Notes: generated from the letters alone by a model not told the origin. A stretch of 57,846 nucleotides of DNA from an uncultured Propionibacteriaceae bacterium (GCA_945911015.1 CAMDZW010000023.1:1-57846); one strand, 5' to 3'; counted from the stretch's first letter, positions 19,558-28,838 are shown. Program-made: numbers and translations.

Positions 19558-20676
19558 ATGACCAGCCCGACCCTCCCGAGCACCATGCAGGCAGTTGTCT
19601 GCTACGGCCCCGAGGACTATCGCTACGAAGAAGTGGCGGTGCCGACCCCCGGTCCTGGCGAGGCGCTGGTCCGGGTCGAGGCGGTCGGAATCTGCGCGAG
19701 CGATCTGAAGTGCTACCACGGCGCAGCCAAGTTCTGGGGTGACGAGACCCGTGCGGCCTACGTCGAGACCCCCGTGATCCCCGGCCACGAGTTCGTCGGC
19801 CGGATCGTCGCGCTCGACGACGATGCACGCCAGCGGTGGGGTGTCGAGGTCGACGACCGGGTGACCTCGGAGCAGATCGTGCCGTGCTGGGAGTGTCGCT
19901 ACTGCCGTCGCGGTGAGTACTGGATGTGCCAGCGCAACGATGTGTACGGCTTCCATCACCGTAGCTCCGGAGCGATGGCCGAGTACATGGTCTTCCCGGC
20001 CGGTGCTCTGGTCCACAAGGTCAGCGACACCCTGAAGCCCGAACATGCCGCGTACGTCGAGCCACTCAGCTGCGCCCTGCACGGCGTCGAGCGCGGCAAC
20101 ATCAAGTTCGGTGACGTCGTCGTGGTCGCTGGAGCTGGCCCGATCGGGCTGGGCATGACCGCCGGCGCCGCCGCCAAGAGCCCCGCCGCGGTCGTCGTCC
20201 TCGACCAGTCCGACGAACGACTCGACCTGGCGCGCGCCTGCGGCGCGACCCACACGGTCAACATCGCCACCCAGGACGCACAGAGCGTCATCAACGACCT
20301 GACCGACGGCTACGGCGCCGACGTCTACCTCGAAGCCAGCGGTCACCCCTCCGCCGTGACCCAGGGGCTCGACCTGCTCCGCAAACTCGGCACCTTCGTC
20401 GAATACTCCGTCTTCGGTGCCCCGGCGACCGTCGACTGGACCATCATCGGTGACGACAAGGAACTGACCATCCACGGTGCCCACCTGGGCCCGCACTGCT
20501 GGCCAGCTGCACTGGACATGCTCGCCTCGGGACGTCTCCCGATGGACCGCATCTGCACCCACCAGTTCTCCTTGGCAGACTTTCAGCATGGACTGGACCT
20601 GGTGAGTTCGGGCACCTCATCAGTCAAGGTCACCCTCATCCCCGACCTGCCCGCCGATGGAAGGAATTCCCTGTGA
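19558..20676 (+). CDS. Zinc-dependent polyol dehydrogenase (erythritol/L-threitol dehydrogenase-like)
   Basis: This is a 372-residue medium-chain dehydrogenase/reductase. Catalytic zinc residues are C46 and H77-E78 (GHEFVG), structural zinc cysteines are C110, C113, C116 and C124, and the NAD-binding GAGPIG motif follows. The sequence pattern (GICASDLKCYHGAAKFWGD, YGADVYLEASGHPS, GAHLGPHCWP) matches, from memory, actinobacterial erythritol/L-threitol dehydrogenases, so NAD-linked oxidation of a short polyol in the cytoplasm is likely. A TATTCT hexamer ends 7 nt before the ATG, so the mRNA may be leaderless, and this decides the start. Its stop overlaps the next gene (GTGA). It belongs to the chromosome flank rather than to the BREX operon. 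Confidence 0.82.
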   Translation: MTSPTLPSTMQAVVCYGPEDYRYEEVAVPTPGPGEALVRVEAVGICASDLKCYHGAAKFWGDETRAAYVETPVIPGHEFVGRIVALDDDARQRWGVEVDDRVTSEQIVPCWECRYCRRGEYWMCQRNDVYGFHHRSSGAMAEYMVFPAGALVHKVSDTLKPEHAAYVEPLSCALHGVERGNIKFGDVVVVAGAGPIGLGMTAGAAAKSPAAVVVLDQSDERLDLARACGATHTVNIATQDAQSVINDLTDGYGADVYLEASGHPSAVTQGLDLLRKLGTFVEYSVFGAPATVDWTIIGDDKELTIHGAHLGPHCWPAALDMLASGRLPMDRICTHQFSLADFQHGLDLVSSGTSSVKVTLIPDLPADGRNSL

Positions 20677-20900
20677 CCCCGATCCCCACCGACCCCCGCG
20701 GACGCCGTCGTGACCGTCGCGACAAGCCCCGGACCGAGACGGTCGAGGATGCGCTGCAGAAGTTGATCGACGACAAGCAGCGCGACGAGGAACAGGCCGA
20801 ACTCCGCGAACGCCTCGACCAGCTCTACCGTGAAGTCAAGGGCGACGAGGACGACGACGATTTCGATGATGACGACGACGAGGAGTACGAGGACGACTGA
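20673..20900 (+). CDS. Small polyacidic protein, unknown function
   Basis: This is a 75-residue protein translated from a GTG that overlaps the stop of the upstream dehydrogenase, so it is probably coupled to it. Residues 1-22 are strongly basic ([11 protein letters not shown]), residues 23-57 form a likely charged helix ([13 protein letters not shown]) and residues 58-75 are almost only Asp and Glu. The opposite charge of the two ends suggests a dimer or a protein-binding or nucleic-acid-mimic role, but no family is recognised. The gene ends 55 bases before glyA. Confidence 0.6.
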   Translation: MTPIPTDPRGRRRDRRDKPRTETVEDALQKLIDDKQRDEEQAELRERLDQLYREVKGDEDDDDFDDDDDEEYEDD

Positions 20901-20955
20901 TCCCGTCCCGGGCGATAGGCTGACCCCTGTTGCCATCCATCGCCCAGGAGATCAC

Positions 20956-22395
20956 GTGTCCGACAGCGCCCAGCTCGCCAGCACCTCGTACCAGTCCGCC
21001 CTCAAGGTCATCGAAGGGGTCGAGCCGCGCATTGCCGGCGCGATCCGCTCCGAGCTCACCGACCAGCGTGAGTCACTCAAGCTCATCGCCTCGGAGAACT
21101 ACGCCTCGCCCGCCGTCTTGCTCACCATGGGCAACTGGCTCAGCGACAAGTACGCCGAAGGTACGGTCGGGCACCGCTTCTACGCCGGCTGCCAGAACGT
21201 CGACACCGTCGAGACCGTCGCCGCCGAACATGCTCGCGAGCTCTTCGGCGCCGAGTACGCCTATGCCCAGCCCCACTCCGGGATCGACGCCAACCTGGTC
21301 GCCTTCTGGTCGATCCTGGCCCACCGGGTCGAGACCCCCGAGCTCGCCGCGGCCGGCGTCAAGAGCATGAACGACCTCGACGAGGACGCCTGGGAGGTGC
21401 TGCGCAAGAAGTTCGGCAACCAGCGGATGCTCGGCATGAGCCTCGACGCCGGTGGTCACCTGACCCACGGCTTCCGTCCCAACATCTCGGGCAAGATGTT
21501 CCACCAGCGCTCGTACGGGACAGACCCCCAGACCCAGCTCCTGGACTACGACGCGCTCGCTGCCCAGGCCCGCGAGTTCAAGCCGCTGATCCTGGTCGCC
21601 GGCTACTCCGCATACCCGCGCCGGGTGAACTTCGCCAAGATGCGGGAGATCGCCGACGAGGTCGGCGCCACCCTGATGGTCGACATGGCCCACTTCGCCG
21701 GGCTGGTGGCCGGAAAGGTCTTCACCGGCGACGAAGACCCCGTGCCGCACGCGCACATCGTCACCACCACCACCCACAAGTCGCTGCGCGGCCCCCGCGG
21801 TGGTCTGGTGCTGGCCACCGAGGAGTACGCCCCCAGTGTTGATCGCGGCTGCCCGATGGTGCTCGGCGGCCCGCTGTCGCACATGATGGCGGCCAAGGCC
21901 GTGGCTCTGGCCGAGGCCCGGACGCCTCAGTTCCGCAGCTATGCCCAGCAGGTCGCCGACAACGCCAAGGCGCTCGCCGACGGATTCCTGCGCCGTGGCG
22001 CGACCCTGGTCACCGGCGGCACGGACAACCACATCGTGTTGGTCGACGTCAACAACTACGGCCTGACCGGCCGGCAGGCTGAGAGCGCGCTGCTCGAGGC
22101 CGGTGTGGTCACCAACCGCAACTCGGTCCCCCACGACCCGAACGGCGCCTGGTACACCTCCGGTGTCCGGCTCGGCACCCCGGCCCTGACCTCGCGCGGC
22201 TTCGGTGCCGACGAGTTCGACAAGGTCGCCGAGCTGATCGTGGACGTCCTGAGCAATGCCACCCCCGCGCCGACGAAGTCGGGCGTCCCCGGCAAGGCCA
22301 AGCACATCCTCGCCGACGGTGTCGCCGACCGGGTCCGTGGCGCCTCGGCCGAGCTGCTCAACGCCCACCCGCTGTACCCGGGCTTGGAGCTCTGA
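20956..22395 (+). CDS. glyA: Serine hydroxymethyltransferase GlyA
   Basis: This 479-residue PLP enzyme interconverts serine plus tetrahydrofolate and glycine plus methylene-tetrahydrofolate. Landmarks are [13 protein letters not shown], the [14 protein letters not shown] segment, [13 protein letters not shown] and the PLP-lysine motif [14 protein letters not shown]. It is longer than the usual 415-430 residues because of an insertion near residues 110-160 ([14 protein letters not shown]...). The GTG at 20956 is chosen because AGGAG lies 6 nt upstream; a TAGGCT -10-like hexamer sits at 20915-20920. It converges on the DUF2207 gene. Confidence 0.96.
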   Translation: MSDSAQLASTSYQSALKVIEGVEPRIAGAIRSELTDQRESLKLIASENYASPAVLLTMGNWLSDKYAEGTVGHRFYAGCQNVDTVETVAAEHARELFGAEYAYAQPHSGIDANLVAFWSILAHRVETPELAAAGVKSMNDLDEDAWEVLRKKFGNQRMLGMSLDAGGHLTHGFRPNISGKMFHQRSYGTDPQTQLLDYDALAAQAREFKPLILVAGYSAYPRRVNFAKMREIADEVGATLMVDMAHFAGLVAGKVFTGDEDPVPHAHIVTTTTHKSLRGPRGGLVLATEEYAPSVDRGCPMVLGGPLSHMMAAKAVALAEARTPQFRSYAQQVADNAKALADGFLRRGATLVTGGTDNHIVLVDVNNYGLTGRQAESALLEAGVVTNRNSVPHDPNGAWYTSGVRLGTPALTSRGFGADEFDKVAELIVDVLSNATPAPTKSGVPGKAKHILADGVADRVRGASAELLNAHPLYPGLEL

Positions 22396-22419
22396 TCACC
22401 CGAGGATCTGCCGACCGGT

Positions 22420-24099
22420 TCAGCGGCTGAAGAGCTTGCCAGAGACCGTCGTGACGAAGTTTCGCAGCGAGTCCGGCAGATCCTGCAGGTGCCAGTTCTG
22501 TGGTCCGTGGTACCAGTCGAGATCGGTCGGGTCGGCGTCCTCGTCATCATCGGCAGCCACGATCGCGTCGATCCAACGGTCCACGCCGCCCAGCACGACC
22601 GCATAGGGCAACAGCTCCGACAGTTCCTCGAGCTCGCGCCCCTGGGGCATCTGGTCGGTGGGTGCGGTGTGGAGCTCATGGCTCAGGTGTTGCAGACCGG
22701 CCAGCAGGGCCGAACCGGACCGGGTCCGGGCCGGCATCTCCTGCGCGACGAAGATCATCCCCAGCGCGACCGCCACGGCAGCCAGACCGAGCAGGCCGAA
22801 GGTCGTGAACGCCACGAGCACGCTGGTGCCGAGCACCGCGACCACCAACGCACCCAAAGAAATGCTGACCCAGGTGTTGCGGATCTGGTCCGGGCGCCGT
22901 TCATACCACCCGTGCTCGACGACCTCGTCATAGAGCGCATCCTGGATGTCGCGAACCCGGGGCTGGATCTTGCTGGCCAGTTCACTGATCAGCGCCGGTT
23001 CGTCACCGACCGCGTCGAGCAACACCTGCTCGTACGGGGTCAGTTCGTCACTGCCGTCACGGCGGACCAGCTGCCAGTCGGTCCCGGCGAATTCGCGGGC
23101 CCGCGGCAGTTCGACGATCCGCAGATGTCCCCGTACGGCCAGGTCGAGGAGGCTCGCGGTGACATCGATCGGGTCGACCCGCTCATCGGCGACCGTGCCG
23201 ACATGGCCCGGACGGACTTGGCCGAAGTGGCGGAACTCGCTCTCCCCGGCACCGACCGGGGTGAACTCGCCGACCTTCTCCATCGCGCCGCCGGCGGCAG
23301 CATCACGACCGGCCCGGCGATGCTGGGCGAACAGCACGACACCGCCGACCAGCAACAGAGCGAGAGCGGACAGCAGTTCGGCCGCGCCGACGGAGAAGGC
23401 CCCGCCGAGCGTCCAACGGTGATCGATGATCGCCGAAGCCGCCACCACATCGGGGGCGAACGGCAAGATGATCGTGACCTGTTCGCCCGGACCGCGCGGG
23501 CCGTCCTGGAAGGTCGGGATCTGGGCATCATGGGTGCCCTGCTGCGCCATCAGGCAGCGGGCAGTCGAGTTCGGTGGACCGGCATAGCAATCGATGCCCA
23601 GGGCCAACCGAGGGGTGTTCACAGTGATCCGGACGTCATCGACCTGGACGTTGAGTCCCTGCAGCGCCCGGTACTCCAGCACGTGGTCGGCTCCTTGCTC
23701 CCGGACCGCGCCGATCACCCGGTACGACATGACGACCGTCTCGCCCGCTTCGGCGAGCGGGACCGTCACCACCGTACGGTCGCGTTCGACCTGCACCAGT
23801 GCCTCGACCGGGGCACCGTCGACGGTGGCAGTGAGTCCCTCGATGCGCTGGCGGTACTGAATGTCGCCAATCCCATCGGCCCGGGTCGAGAAGGCCTTGA
23901 CCAGTTCCGCGGGGGCGCCCTCACCGCTGAGGGTGTACGTTTCGCTGACCGTCAGGTTGCCGTCCTCCCCGAGCGTGGCGTCGACGACGAGCGAGGCCAC
24001 CGGGCCGGCAGCATGGGCCGTCCGCTGGGCGACGCCGACCAGGGTCAGGGCAAACACCATGGCCACCGCGACCGTGGCCAGGAGCCTACGACTGTTCAC
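22420..24099 (-). CDS. DUF2207-family membrane protein
   Basis: This is about 559 residues. From the GTG at 24099 the protein begins NSRRLLATVAVAMVFAL, a signal peptide with likely cleavage after AHA. An extracellular beta-rich domain (to about residue 225) follows, then a membrane segment (LLSALALLLVGGVVLF), a cytoplasmic winged-helix-like region, two further hydrophobic segments (about 400-450) and a Trp-rich acidic C-terminus. This is the DUF2207 layout. The start is decided by GGAGG placed 5 nt before the GTG; the same GGAGG lies inside the codons of an upstream ATG (24111), which would be a poor start. Function unknown. It diverges from the first metallopeptidase gene. Confidence 0.8.
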   Translation of the reverse strand: MNSRRLLATVAVAMVFALTLVGVAQRTAHAAGPVASLVVDATLGEDGNLTVSETYTLSGEGAPAELVKAFSTRADGIGDIQYRQRIEGLTATVDGAPVEALVQVERDRTVVTVPLAEAGETVVMSYRVIGAVREQGADHVLEYRALQGLNVQVDDVRITVNTPRLALGIDCYAGPPNSTARCLMAQQGTHDAQIPTFQDGPRGPGEQVTIILPFAPDVVAASAIIDHRWTLGGAFSVGAAELLSALALLLVGGVVLFAQHRRAGRDAAAGGAMEKVGEFTPVGAGESEFRHFGQVRPGHVGTVADERVDPIDVTASLLDLAVRGHLRIVELPRAREFAGTDWQLVRRDGSDELTPYEQVLLDAVGDEPALISELASKIQPRVRDIQDALYDEVVEHGWYERRPDQIRNTWVSISLGALVVAVLGTSVLVAFTTFGLLGLAAVAVALGMIFVAQEMPARTRSGSALLAGLQHLSHELHTAPTDQMPQGRELEELSELLPYAVVLGGVDRWIDAIVAADDDEDADPTDLDWYHGPQNWHLQDLPDSLRNFVTTVSGKLFSR

Positions 24100-24204
24100 G
24101 AATTCCTCCATCGGGGGCGTAGCAACCCGGTCACTATTGCACAGCACCGGGACCAATCGTTCAAGAAGTTCTCAACCCCGGGGCAGAACTTCTACCATCG
24201 GGGG

Positions 24205-25227
24205 ATGTCACTCCCCCAGCAGCCGCCGTACTGGCAGTCCCGGCCCGCATGGCAGACCCCGCCGCCGGCGTGGCAACCGCCGCCGCAGCAGCCGTACGGC
24301 ACCGGGTATCCGGCACCACCGCCCCCGGCGAGGAAGTCGACCAATCCCCTCGCCGTGGCCCTGGGGGTGATGATCGTGTTGATCGTGATCGGCATCGCCG
24401 CACTGGTGGTGCTGGGACTGCGCGCCCTTGCGGAGGAACAGGTCGCCTATGCCAATGAGGACTACCAGGCGCCGGCGATCACCACCACACCCGACCCGTA
24501 CCCGTGGCCCGGCAGCATGGACATGGCGGTCCAGTGGACCGATCGCAACAGCCTGTACGAGCAGAGCTTCCCGTCCCCGTTGCGCTGTGACCTGGCCACT
24601 CTCGCCCTCGACGCCTCCGACGCCGAGATCGAGGCAGAGCTCAACGCCATGGTGGCCTGCATCATGAGCGGATGGGACCAGCCGGTCACGACGATCGGTT
24701 GGACACTGCCGCGCCCAGGCGTGACCGTCTACGACCAGACCGGGATCGAAAGTCCCTGCGGCTGGCGTGAGGATGCCAATGCGTTTTGGTGCGGCGCCAA
24801 CCAACAGCTCTACTTCGGGGTCCACCTGGCTGACTATCTGCCCTTCGACCAGATGCGGTTCGGACCGGAGATCATCATGGCCCATGAGTTCGGCCACTAC
24901 CTGCAGGGACGCGTCGGCATCGCCGGTGGGATGTTCGCCCAGGCCGACGGGGTGTCCGAGCGCGAGCAGGAGCTGCTGAGTCGCCGCCACGAGGCCCAGG
25001 CCGACTGCTTCGCCGGTCTGTTCCTCCACGGCATCACCGACTACGCCGAAATCAGCCCGGCCGACATCGACCAGTTCAACCGGCTCTGGAGGGTGCTCGG
25101 TGGCGACGAACCCGGCACCAACCATCCGTCGGGGCCGTCCCGGGTCCACTGGTTCAACATCGGCTACACCACTTTCGACATCGGCCAGTGCAATACCTAT
25201 GTCGCAGATCCGGGCAGTGTGGTCTGA
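24205..25227 (+). CDS. YpfJ-type neutral zinc metallopeptidase (copy 1)
   Basis: This is a 340-residue protein. Residues 1-45 are Pro/Gln-rich and cytoplasmic (PPYWQSRPAWQTPP), residues 49-72 are one membrane helix, and the rest is an external peptidase domain of the neutral zinc metallopeptidase family (Pfam Zn_peptidase). The active site HEFGH spans 227-231, with RHEAQADCFAG downstream supplying the third metal ligand. A TACCAT -10 hexamer ends 6 nt before the ATG, indicating a leaderless mRNA. It is followed after 20 bases by a paralogue with the same layout. Substrate unknown. Confidence 0.85.
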   Translation: MSLPQQPPYWQSRPAWQTPPPAWQPPPQQPYGTGYPAPPPPARKSTNPLAVALGVMIVLIVIGIAALVVLGLRALAEEQVAYANEDYQAPAITTTPDPYPWPGSMDMAVQWTDRNSLYEQSFPSPLRCDLATLALDASDAEIEAELNAMVACIMSGWDQPVTTIGWTLPRPGVTVYDQTGIESPCGWREDANAFWCGANQQLYFGVHLADYLPFDQMRFGPEIIMAHEFGHYLQGRVGIAGGMFAQADGVSEREQELLSRRHEAQADCFAGLFLHGITDYAEISPADIDQFNRLWRVLGGDEPGTNHPSGPSRVHWFNIGYTTFDIGQCNTYVADPGSVV

Positions 25228-25247
25228 ACAGGTTCTACGATCATTGA

Positions 25248-26420
25248 ATGTCGCTTCCGCAGCCACCGCAGAACCAGTACGGGTTCTCCCCGCAGGGTCA
25301 GCCTCGGTTCGCTCCGCAGGGTCAGTACGGCTTCCCGCAGCAGGGCCAGTATCAGCAGCAGAGCCAATACCAGCACTACCAGCAGGGCCCCTCGCCGACG
25401 CCTCAGGGATTCACCCCGCAGGGTCAGCCCCGTTACGCCCCACAGCCCCGTTACGCCCCACAGGAGCGTTACGCCCCACAGGTGCCCGGCAAGCGGGGGC
25501 CACGCCCCCTGGCCCTGGCGCTGATCGCACTGATCGCACTGATCGCGATCGGCATGGCGGCGCTGATCGCTCTCGGCTTCAGTTCCCGCGGCACATCGTT
25601 CTCGCCCGACGGTACGGTGCCGATGCCACCACGCTGGGCCAACACCGGCTACGAACCACCCGAGGTCAACACCAACCCCGACGACATCCCCTGGCCCAAC
25701 TCCTTGCAGCAGGCCATCGAGTGGACCGAGGAGAACCCGATCTACGACCAGGAGTACACCCAACCGCTGAAGTGCGACCTGGAGCGGCTCAAGCTGCGTT
25801 CGGTGTCTGACGACAAGCTGGAGGCACAGCTCAATGACATGGTTGCGTGTCTGATGGGCGGCTGGGACCAGCCGATGAAGGCCATCGATGTCACGATGCC
25901 CCGGCCGGGACTGACTGTCTACGACCGGACCGGTCTCCAGACCCCGTGCGGCTGGAAGGATGAGCCGAATGCCTTGTGGTGCAGCGGAAACCAGCAGCTC
26001 TACTACGCCTCCCACCTGATCGAGCGCCACCCGGAGTTGGCGGAGATGAGGTTCGGGCCCGAGCTGATCATGGCTCACGAGTTCGCCCACTACATCCAGG
26101 GCCGGGTCGGCATCGCCGGCGGCAGCTACGCTCAGCGTGAGGACATCTCCGAGGCCGACGCCCTGCTGCTCAACCGGCGTCACGAGGCCCAGGCCGACTG
26201 CTTCGCCGGACTGTTCCTGCACGCCATCACTGACTATGTCGAGATCAACGACACCGATCTGGAGAACTTCAATCTGCTGATGTCACGTCTGGGCGGTTCG
26301 TCGCCGGGCACCACGCACCCGTACGGTCCGTCACGGATCCACTGGCTGTCGGTGGGGCTGAACACCTTCGACATCGGTCAGTGCAACACCTATGTGGCGG
26401 ACCCGAACACCGTGATCTGA
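25248..26420 (+). CDS. YpfJ-type neutral zinc metallopeptidase (copy 2)
   Basis: This 390-residue paralogue of the preceding gene is a product of tandem duplication. The cytoplasmic N-terminus (1-80) is Gln/Pro/Tyr repeats of the type PQGQ and RYAPQ; a membrane helix follows (about 88-112), then the peptidase domain with HEFAH at 277-281 and RHEAQADCFAG. The end NTFDIGQCNTYVADP is nearly identical to copy 1. TACGAT at 25236-25241 lies 6 nt before the ATG, so this copy has its own leaderless-type promoter inside the 20-base gap and need not depend on copy 1. It converges on ispF with 2 bases between the stops. Confidence 0.85.
   Translation: MSLPQPPQNQYGFSPQGQPRFAPQGQYGFPQQGQYQQQSQYQHYQQGPSPTPQGFTPQGQPRYAPQPRYAPQERYAPQVPGKRGPRPLALALIALIALIAIGMAALIALGFSSRGTSFSPDGTVPMPPRWANTGYEPPEVNTNPDDIPWPNSLQQAIEWTEENPIYDQEYTQPLKCDLERLKLRSVSDDKLEAQLNDMVACLMGGWDQPMKAIDVTMPRPGLTVYDRTGLQTPCGWKDEPNALWCSGNQQLYYASHLIERHPELAEMRFGPELIMAHEFAHYIQGRVGIAGGSYAQREDISEADALLLNRRHEAQADCFAGLFLHAITDYVEINDTDLENFNLLMSRLGGSSPGTTHPYGPSRIHWLSVGLNTFDIGQCNTYVADPNTVI
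25431..25484 (+). repeat. Three 18-nt tandem repeats inside metallopeptidase copy 2
   Basis: The core CGTTACGCCCCACAG occurs at 25431-25445, 25449-25463 and 25467-25481 with an 18-base period, each coding RYAPQ plus one variable residue. Because the period is a multiple of three, changes in copy number keep the frame. This is a coding repeat, not a CRISPR. Confidence 0.9.
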
Positions 26421-26422
26421 TC

Positions 26423-26899
26423 TCAATCGAGGGTGATCAGGGCCGTGGCGATGGCGGCAATCCCTTCGCCGCGGCCGGTCAGGCCCAGCCCGTCGGTGGA
26501 GGTCGCCGAGACCGACACCGGGGCGCCGATCGCCGTCGACATGACCGCTTCGGCCTCGGTGCGGCGGACTCCGAGCCGCGGCGAGTTGCCGATCAACTGC
26601 ACCGCGACATTGCCGATCCCGAAACCGGCCTCCCGCACCCGGCAGGCCGTCTCAACGAGGAACTCAACTCCGGCCGCCCCGGACCACCGGGGATCGGAGG
26701 TGCCGTAGTTGCTGCCCAGATCTCCCAGCCCGGCCGCGGACAGCAGTGCGTCACAAACCGCGTGGCAGACCACGTCACCGTCGCTGTGGCCCTCCGGACC
26801 GAAGGGTTCATCGGGGAAGGACAGCCCGGCGACCATCATGGGACGACCAGCCACCAAGGCATGGACATCGGTGCCGATCCCGGTGCGGAACTGAGTCAT
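26423..26899 (-). CDS. ispF: 2-C-methyl-D-erythritol 2,4-cyclodiphosphate synthase IspF
   Basis: This 158-residue enzyme carries out the fifth step of the MEP isoprenoid pathway, cyclising CDP-methylerythritol phosphate to the 2,4-cyclodiphosphate with loss of CMP. The metal ligands in GTDVHAL (D11, H13) and [17 protein letters not shown] are present, as is the C-terminal [17 protein letters not shown] signature. The length is normal. Its start overlaps the ispD stop by 4 bases, so the two are coupled in the order carD-ispD-ispF seen in mycobacteria. Confidence 0.96.
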   Translation of the reverse strand: MTQFRTGIGTDVHALVAGRPMMVAGLSFPDEPFGPEGHSDGDVVCHAVCDALLSAAGLGDLGSNYGTSDPRWSGAAGVEFLVETACRVREAGFGIGNVAVQLIGNSPRLGVRRTEAEAVMSTAIGAPVSVSATSTDGLGLTGRGEGIAAIATALITLD

Positions 26900-27564
26900 C
26901 CACTCTCTCCTTGCAGCAGCGCCTCGGCCATGGCCAGGTCGGGCGCGTGAGTGACCTTGAGTCCGGTCGGGCTGCCCTCGACCAGGGTGATCGGGACACC
27001 AAGATTTTCGCAGGCACCGGCATCATCGGTGACTGCGACCCGCTGAGCCGCCACGGCTTCGTGGGCGCGCTGCAGGGTGGCCAGGTCAAAACCTTGCGGG
27101 GTCTGTACGGCCACCAGCTGGGATCGATCCATCCCGACCGATCCGTCACCGGTCAGTCGGCGCACCGTGTCCACGACCGGCACGACCGGGATCACCGCGA
27201 CGGCTCCGTCGGCGACAGCGGCGATGACTCGGCTGATCGTGTTCGGGTCGACCAGGGGGCGGGCAGCATCGTGGACCAACACGATCCGGGCCCCGGGGAC
27301 GTTCCCGGTGACATGGCCGAGCCCTTCCCGTACCGAATCCTGTCGCTCGGCACCACCGGGGACGAGGTCGATGGGCAGGTCCAGCCCGGCCAGGGCCTGC
27401 TCGAACAACGCCTGATCGACCGGACGGATTGCCACCACCGCGTGTGTCACCCCGGCCTGAGCGAGTCGGCGCAGCGCATGGACGATCAGGGGTTCGCCGG
27501 CCAGGGGGCGCAGGGCCTTGGGGACCTCACCTCCGAGGCGAACGCCAGAACCGGCCGCCACCAC
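26896..27564 (-). CDS. ispD: 2-C-methyl-D-erythritol 4-phosphate cytidylyltransferase IspD
   Basis: This MEP-pathway enzyme forms CDP-methylerythritol from CTP and methylerythritol 4-phosphate. The nucleotide-binding loop [20 protein letters not shown] and the TPQGF segment are present. From the GTG at 27564 the protein is 222 residues and begins directly at the first beta strand (VVAAGSG), a few residues shorter than usual. The frame stays open upstream through TTEPVVAL to the end of carD, but offers no ATG, GTG or TTG; only a CTG at 27603, overlapping the carD stop codon, would restore a normal N-terminus. The true start is therefore uncertain. Confidence 0.93.
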   Translation of the reverse strand: MVAAGSGVRLGGEVPKALRPLAGEPLIVHALRRLAQAGVTHAVVAIRPVDQALFEQALAGLDLPIDLVPGGAERQDSVREGLGHVTGNVPGARIVLVHDAARPLVDPNTISRVIAAVADGAVAVIPVVPVVDTVRRLTGDGSVGMDRSQLVAVQTPQGFDLATLQRAHEAVAAQRVAVTDDAGACENLGVPITLVEGSPTGLKVTHAPDLAMAEALLQGESG

Positions 27565-27599
27565 GAGGGCGACGACCGGTTCTGTTGTGTCTTGGGCGG

Positions 27600-28085
27600 T
27601 CAGGATGCAAGGACCTCGTCGAGGAGGACCTCTGCCTTGTCCTCGGCAACATCTTCAGCCAGCGCCAGCTCGGAGACCAGGATCTGCCGGGCCTTGGCCA
27701 GCATGCGCTTCTCGCCGGCCGACAGGCCACGATCCTTTTCCCGTCGCCACAGGTCGCGGACGACCTCGGAGACCTTCATGACATTGCCGGAGTGCAGTTT
27801 CTCCAAATTCGCCTTGAACCGCCGCGACCAGTTGGTCGGCTCTTCGGTGTGCGGCGCACGCAGCACCTCGAAGACCTTCTCCAACCCGTCCTGGTCGACC
27901 ACATCGCGAACGCCCACCAGATCGAGGTTGCACGCCGGAACACGAACGACGAGATCGTTCTGTCCGACAATCCGAAGGACCAGGTACTCCTGGTCCTCAC
28001 CCTTGATCTTGCGCGTCTCGATGTCTTCGATGACAGCCGCCCCATGATTGGGATAGACCACCGTTTCACCCACTGCGAAGGACAT
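27600..28085 (-). CDS. carD: RNA polymerase-binding transcription factor CarD
   Basis: This 161-residue global regulator binds the RNA polymerase beta subunit and stabilises open promoter complexes, mainly at rRNA and housekeeping promoters. The N-terminal Tudor-like domain opens with [21 protein letters not shown], and the C-terminal helical DNA-contact domain contains the NWSRRFKAN tryptophan. The ATG at 28085 is preceded by AAAGGGG; the frame extends further upstream, but that part does not resemble CarD. A -10-like TAGAAT (28117-28112) fits a transcript starting about 20 nt before the ATG. It is followed by ispD-ispF and is divergent from an LpqE-like lipoprotein, as in Mycobacterium. Confidence 0.96.
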   Translation of the reverse strand: MSFAVGETVVYPNHGAAVIEDIETRKIKGEDQEYLVLRIVGQNDLVVRVPACNLDLVGVRDVVDQDGLEKVFEVLRAPHTEEPTNWSRRFKANLEKLHSGNVMKVSEVVRDLWRREKDRGLSAGEKRMLAKARQILVSELALAEDVAEDKAEVLLDEVLAS

Positions 28086-28111
28086 GTGATAGAACCCCTT
28101 TCCCACAGGAC

Positions 28112-28117
28112 ATTCTA
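28112..28117 (-). promoter_or_regulatory. Likely -10 element for carD
   Basis: TAGAAT on the minus strand lies 27 bases before the carD ATG and is preceded by TGG. I see no clear -35 at 16-18 nt, so this is a moderate prediction. Confidence 0.45.
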
Positions 28118-28197
28118 CCACGTCACAGTTCAGTAGACTTGGCCTCCAGAAACCCATCGTCGCTAGTCAGAGCCACATTGGGCGTCTCAGTCTTTAC

Positions 28198-28215
28198 TTG
28201 ACAAAACATAGTCAA
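28198..28215. promoter_or_regulatory. Inverted repeat TTGAC-N8-GTCAA in the carD/lipoprotein divergent region
   Basis: Perfect 5-bp arms (TTGAC, GTCAA) flank the A+T-rich spacer AAAACATA, the most A+T-rich spot of the 236-base intergenic region. It could be an operator. TTGACA would also fit a -35 on the plus strand, but no matching -10 lies at 16-18 nt. Confidence 0.4.
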
Positions 28216-28321
28216 CTGTGCCTTCCACGGGACCGTGTGGCCCGGTTCGTGGACCGTCCGGTAGCCTGTGCCACGCAGTGTTTCCCCGCGCCGGGCGGGG
28301 TCGGATGAGGAGAGTCGAACA

Positions 28322-28816
28322 GTGCGAGTGAATGCCCGTCTGGGCCGCGCCATCGCGGCCGGAGTGCTGTGTGCGACAGCGGTTTTCGGAGTCGCCGGCT
28401 GCCAGTTCGCCAGCCTGACCGAGTACCCGCCGGCCAACGGGATCAACGCCACCTCCAACGGTGTCATGGTTCGCAACATCGTCGTGGTCGAGACCGCCCC
28501 GGGCGAAGGTGTCCTGCTCGGCGCGATCGTCACCGACAACGACGAGTCGCTCGGCTCGCTCGACGGTGTGACCCACACCCCCACCGGCGACGATGCGTCC
28601 GCGCTGCAGTTCACCATGCCTGCCAGTCTGGACCTGCCACGCAAGACCGTGGTCAGCCTGGCCGACAAGGGCATCACGGTCACTTCGCCTGATCTGCGCG
28701 CCGGCCTCACCGTGACCGTCGACCTGACCTTCCGTGACGCCGGCACCATCTCGGTGACCGTGCCGGTGATGTCGTCGGAGTCCGCCGAGTACAAGGACTT
28801 CGTCAAGAACCTCTGA
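28322..28816 (+). CDS. LpqE-like lipoprotein
   Basis: This is a 164-residue secreted lipoprotein. The start is the GTG at 28322 with GAGGAGA 8 nt upstream. The signal peptide RVNARLGRAIAAGVLCATAVFG ends in the lipobox VAGC. The mature domain is beta-rich, with ATSNGVMVRNIVVVE and a C-terminal AGTISVTVPVM segment. Mycobacterium tuberculosis lpqE (Rv3584) lies at the same divergent position beside carD, and the motifs line up (GxxxxxxNVLLRDI; AGQGSVMVPI), so orthology is likely. These proteins belong to a copper-chaperone-like beta-sandwich group, but function here is unproven. Confidence 0.75.
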   Translation: MRVNARLGRAIAAGVLCATAVFGVAGCQFASLTEYPPANGINATSNGVMVRNIVVVETAPGEGVLLGAIVTDNDESLGSLDGVTHTPTGDDASALQFTMPASLDLPRKTVVSLADKGITVTSPDLRAGLTVTVDLTFRDAGTISVTVPVMSSESAEYKDFVKNL

Positions 28817-28838
28817 GCGTGCCCGCTGAACCGCTCAG
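28813..28838. terminator. Possible bidirectional terminator between the LpqE-like gene and prs
   Basis: CTGAGCG and CGCTCAG form a 7-bp stem around a 12-nt loop that spans the two convergent stop codons. There is no U tract, as is usual in actinobacteria. The long loop makes the call weak. Confidence 0.35.

Noticed and set aside
25431-25484. 18-nt repeats as a possible CRISPR or origin iterons
   Set aside because: They code for RYAPQ repeats in a membrane-protein tail and have no spacers.
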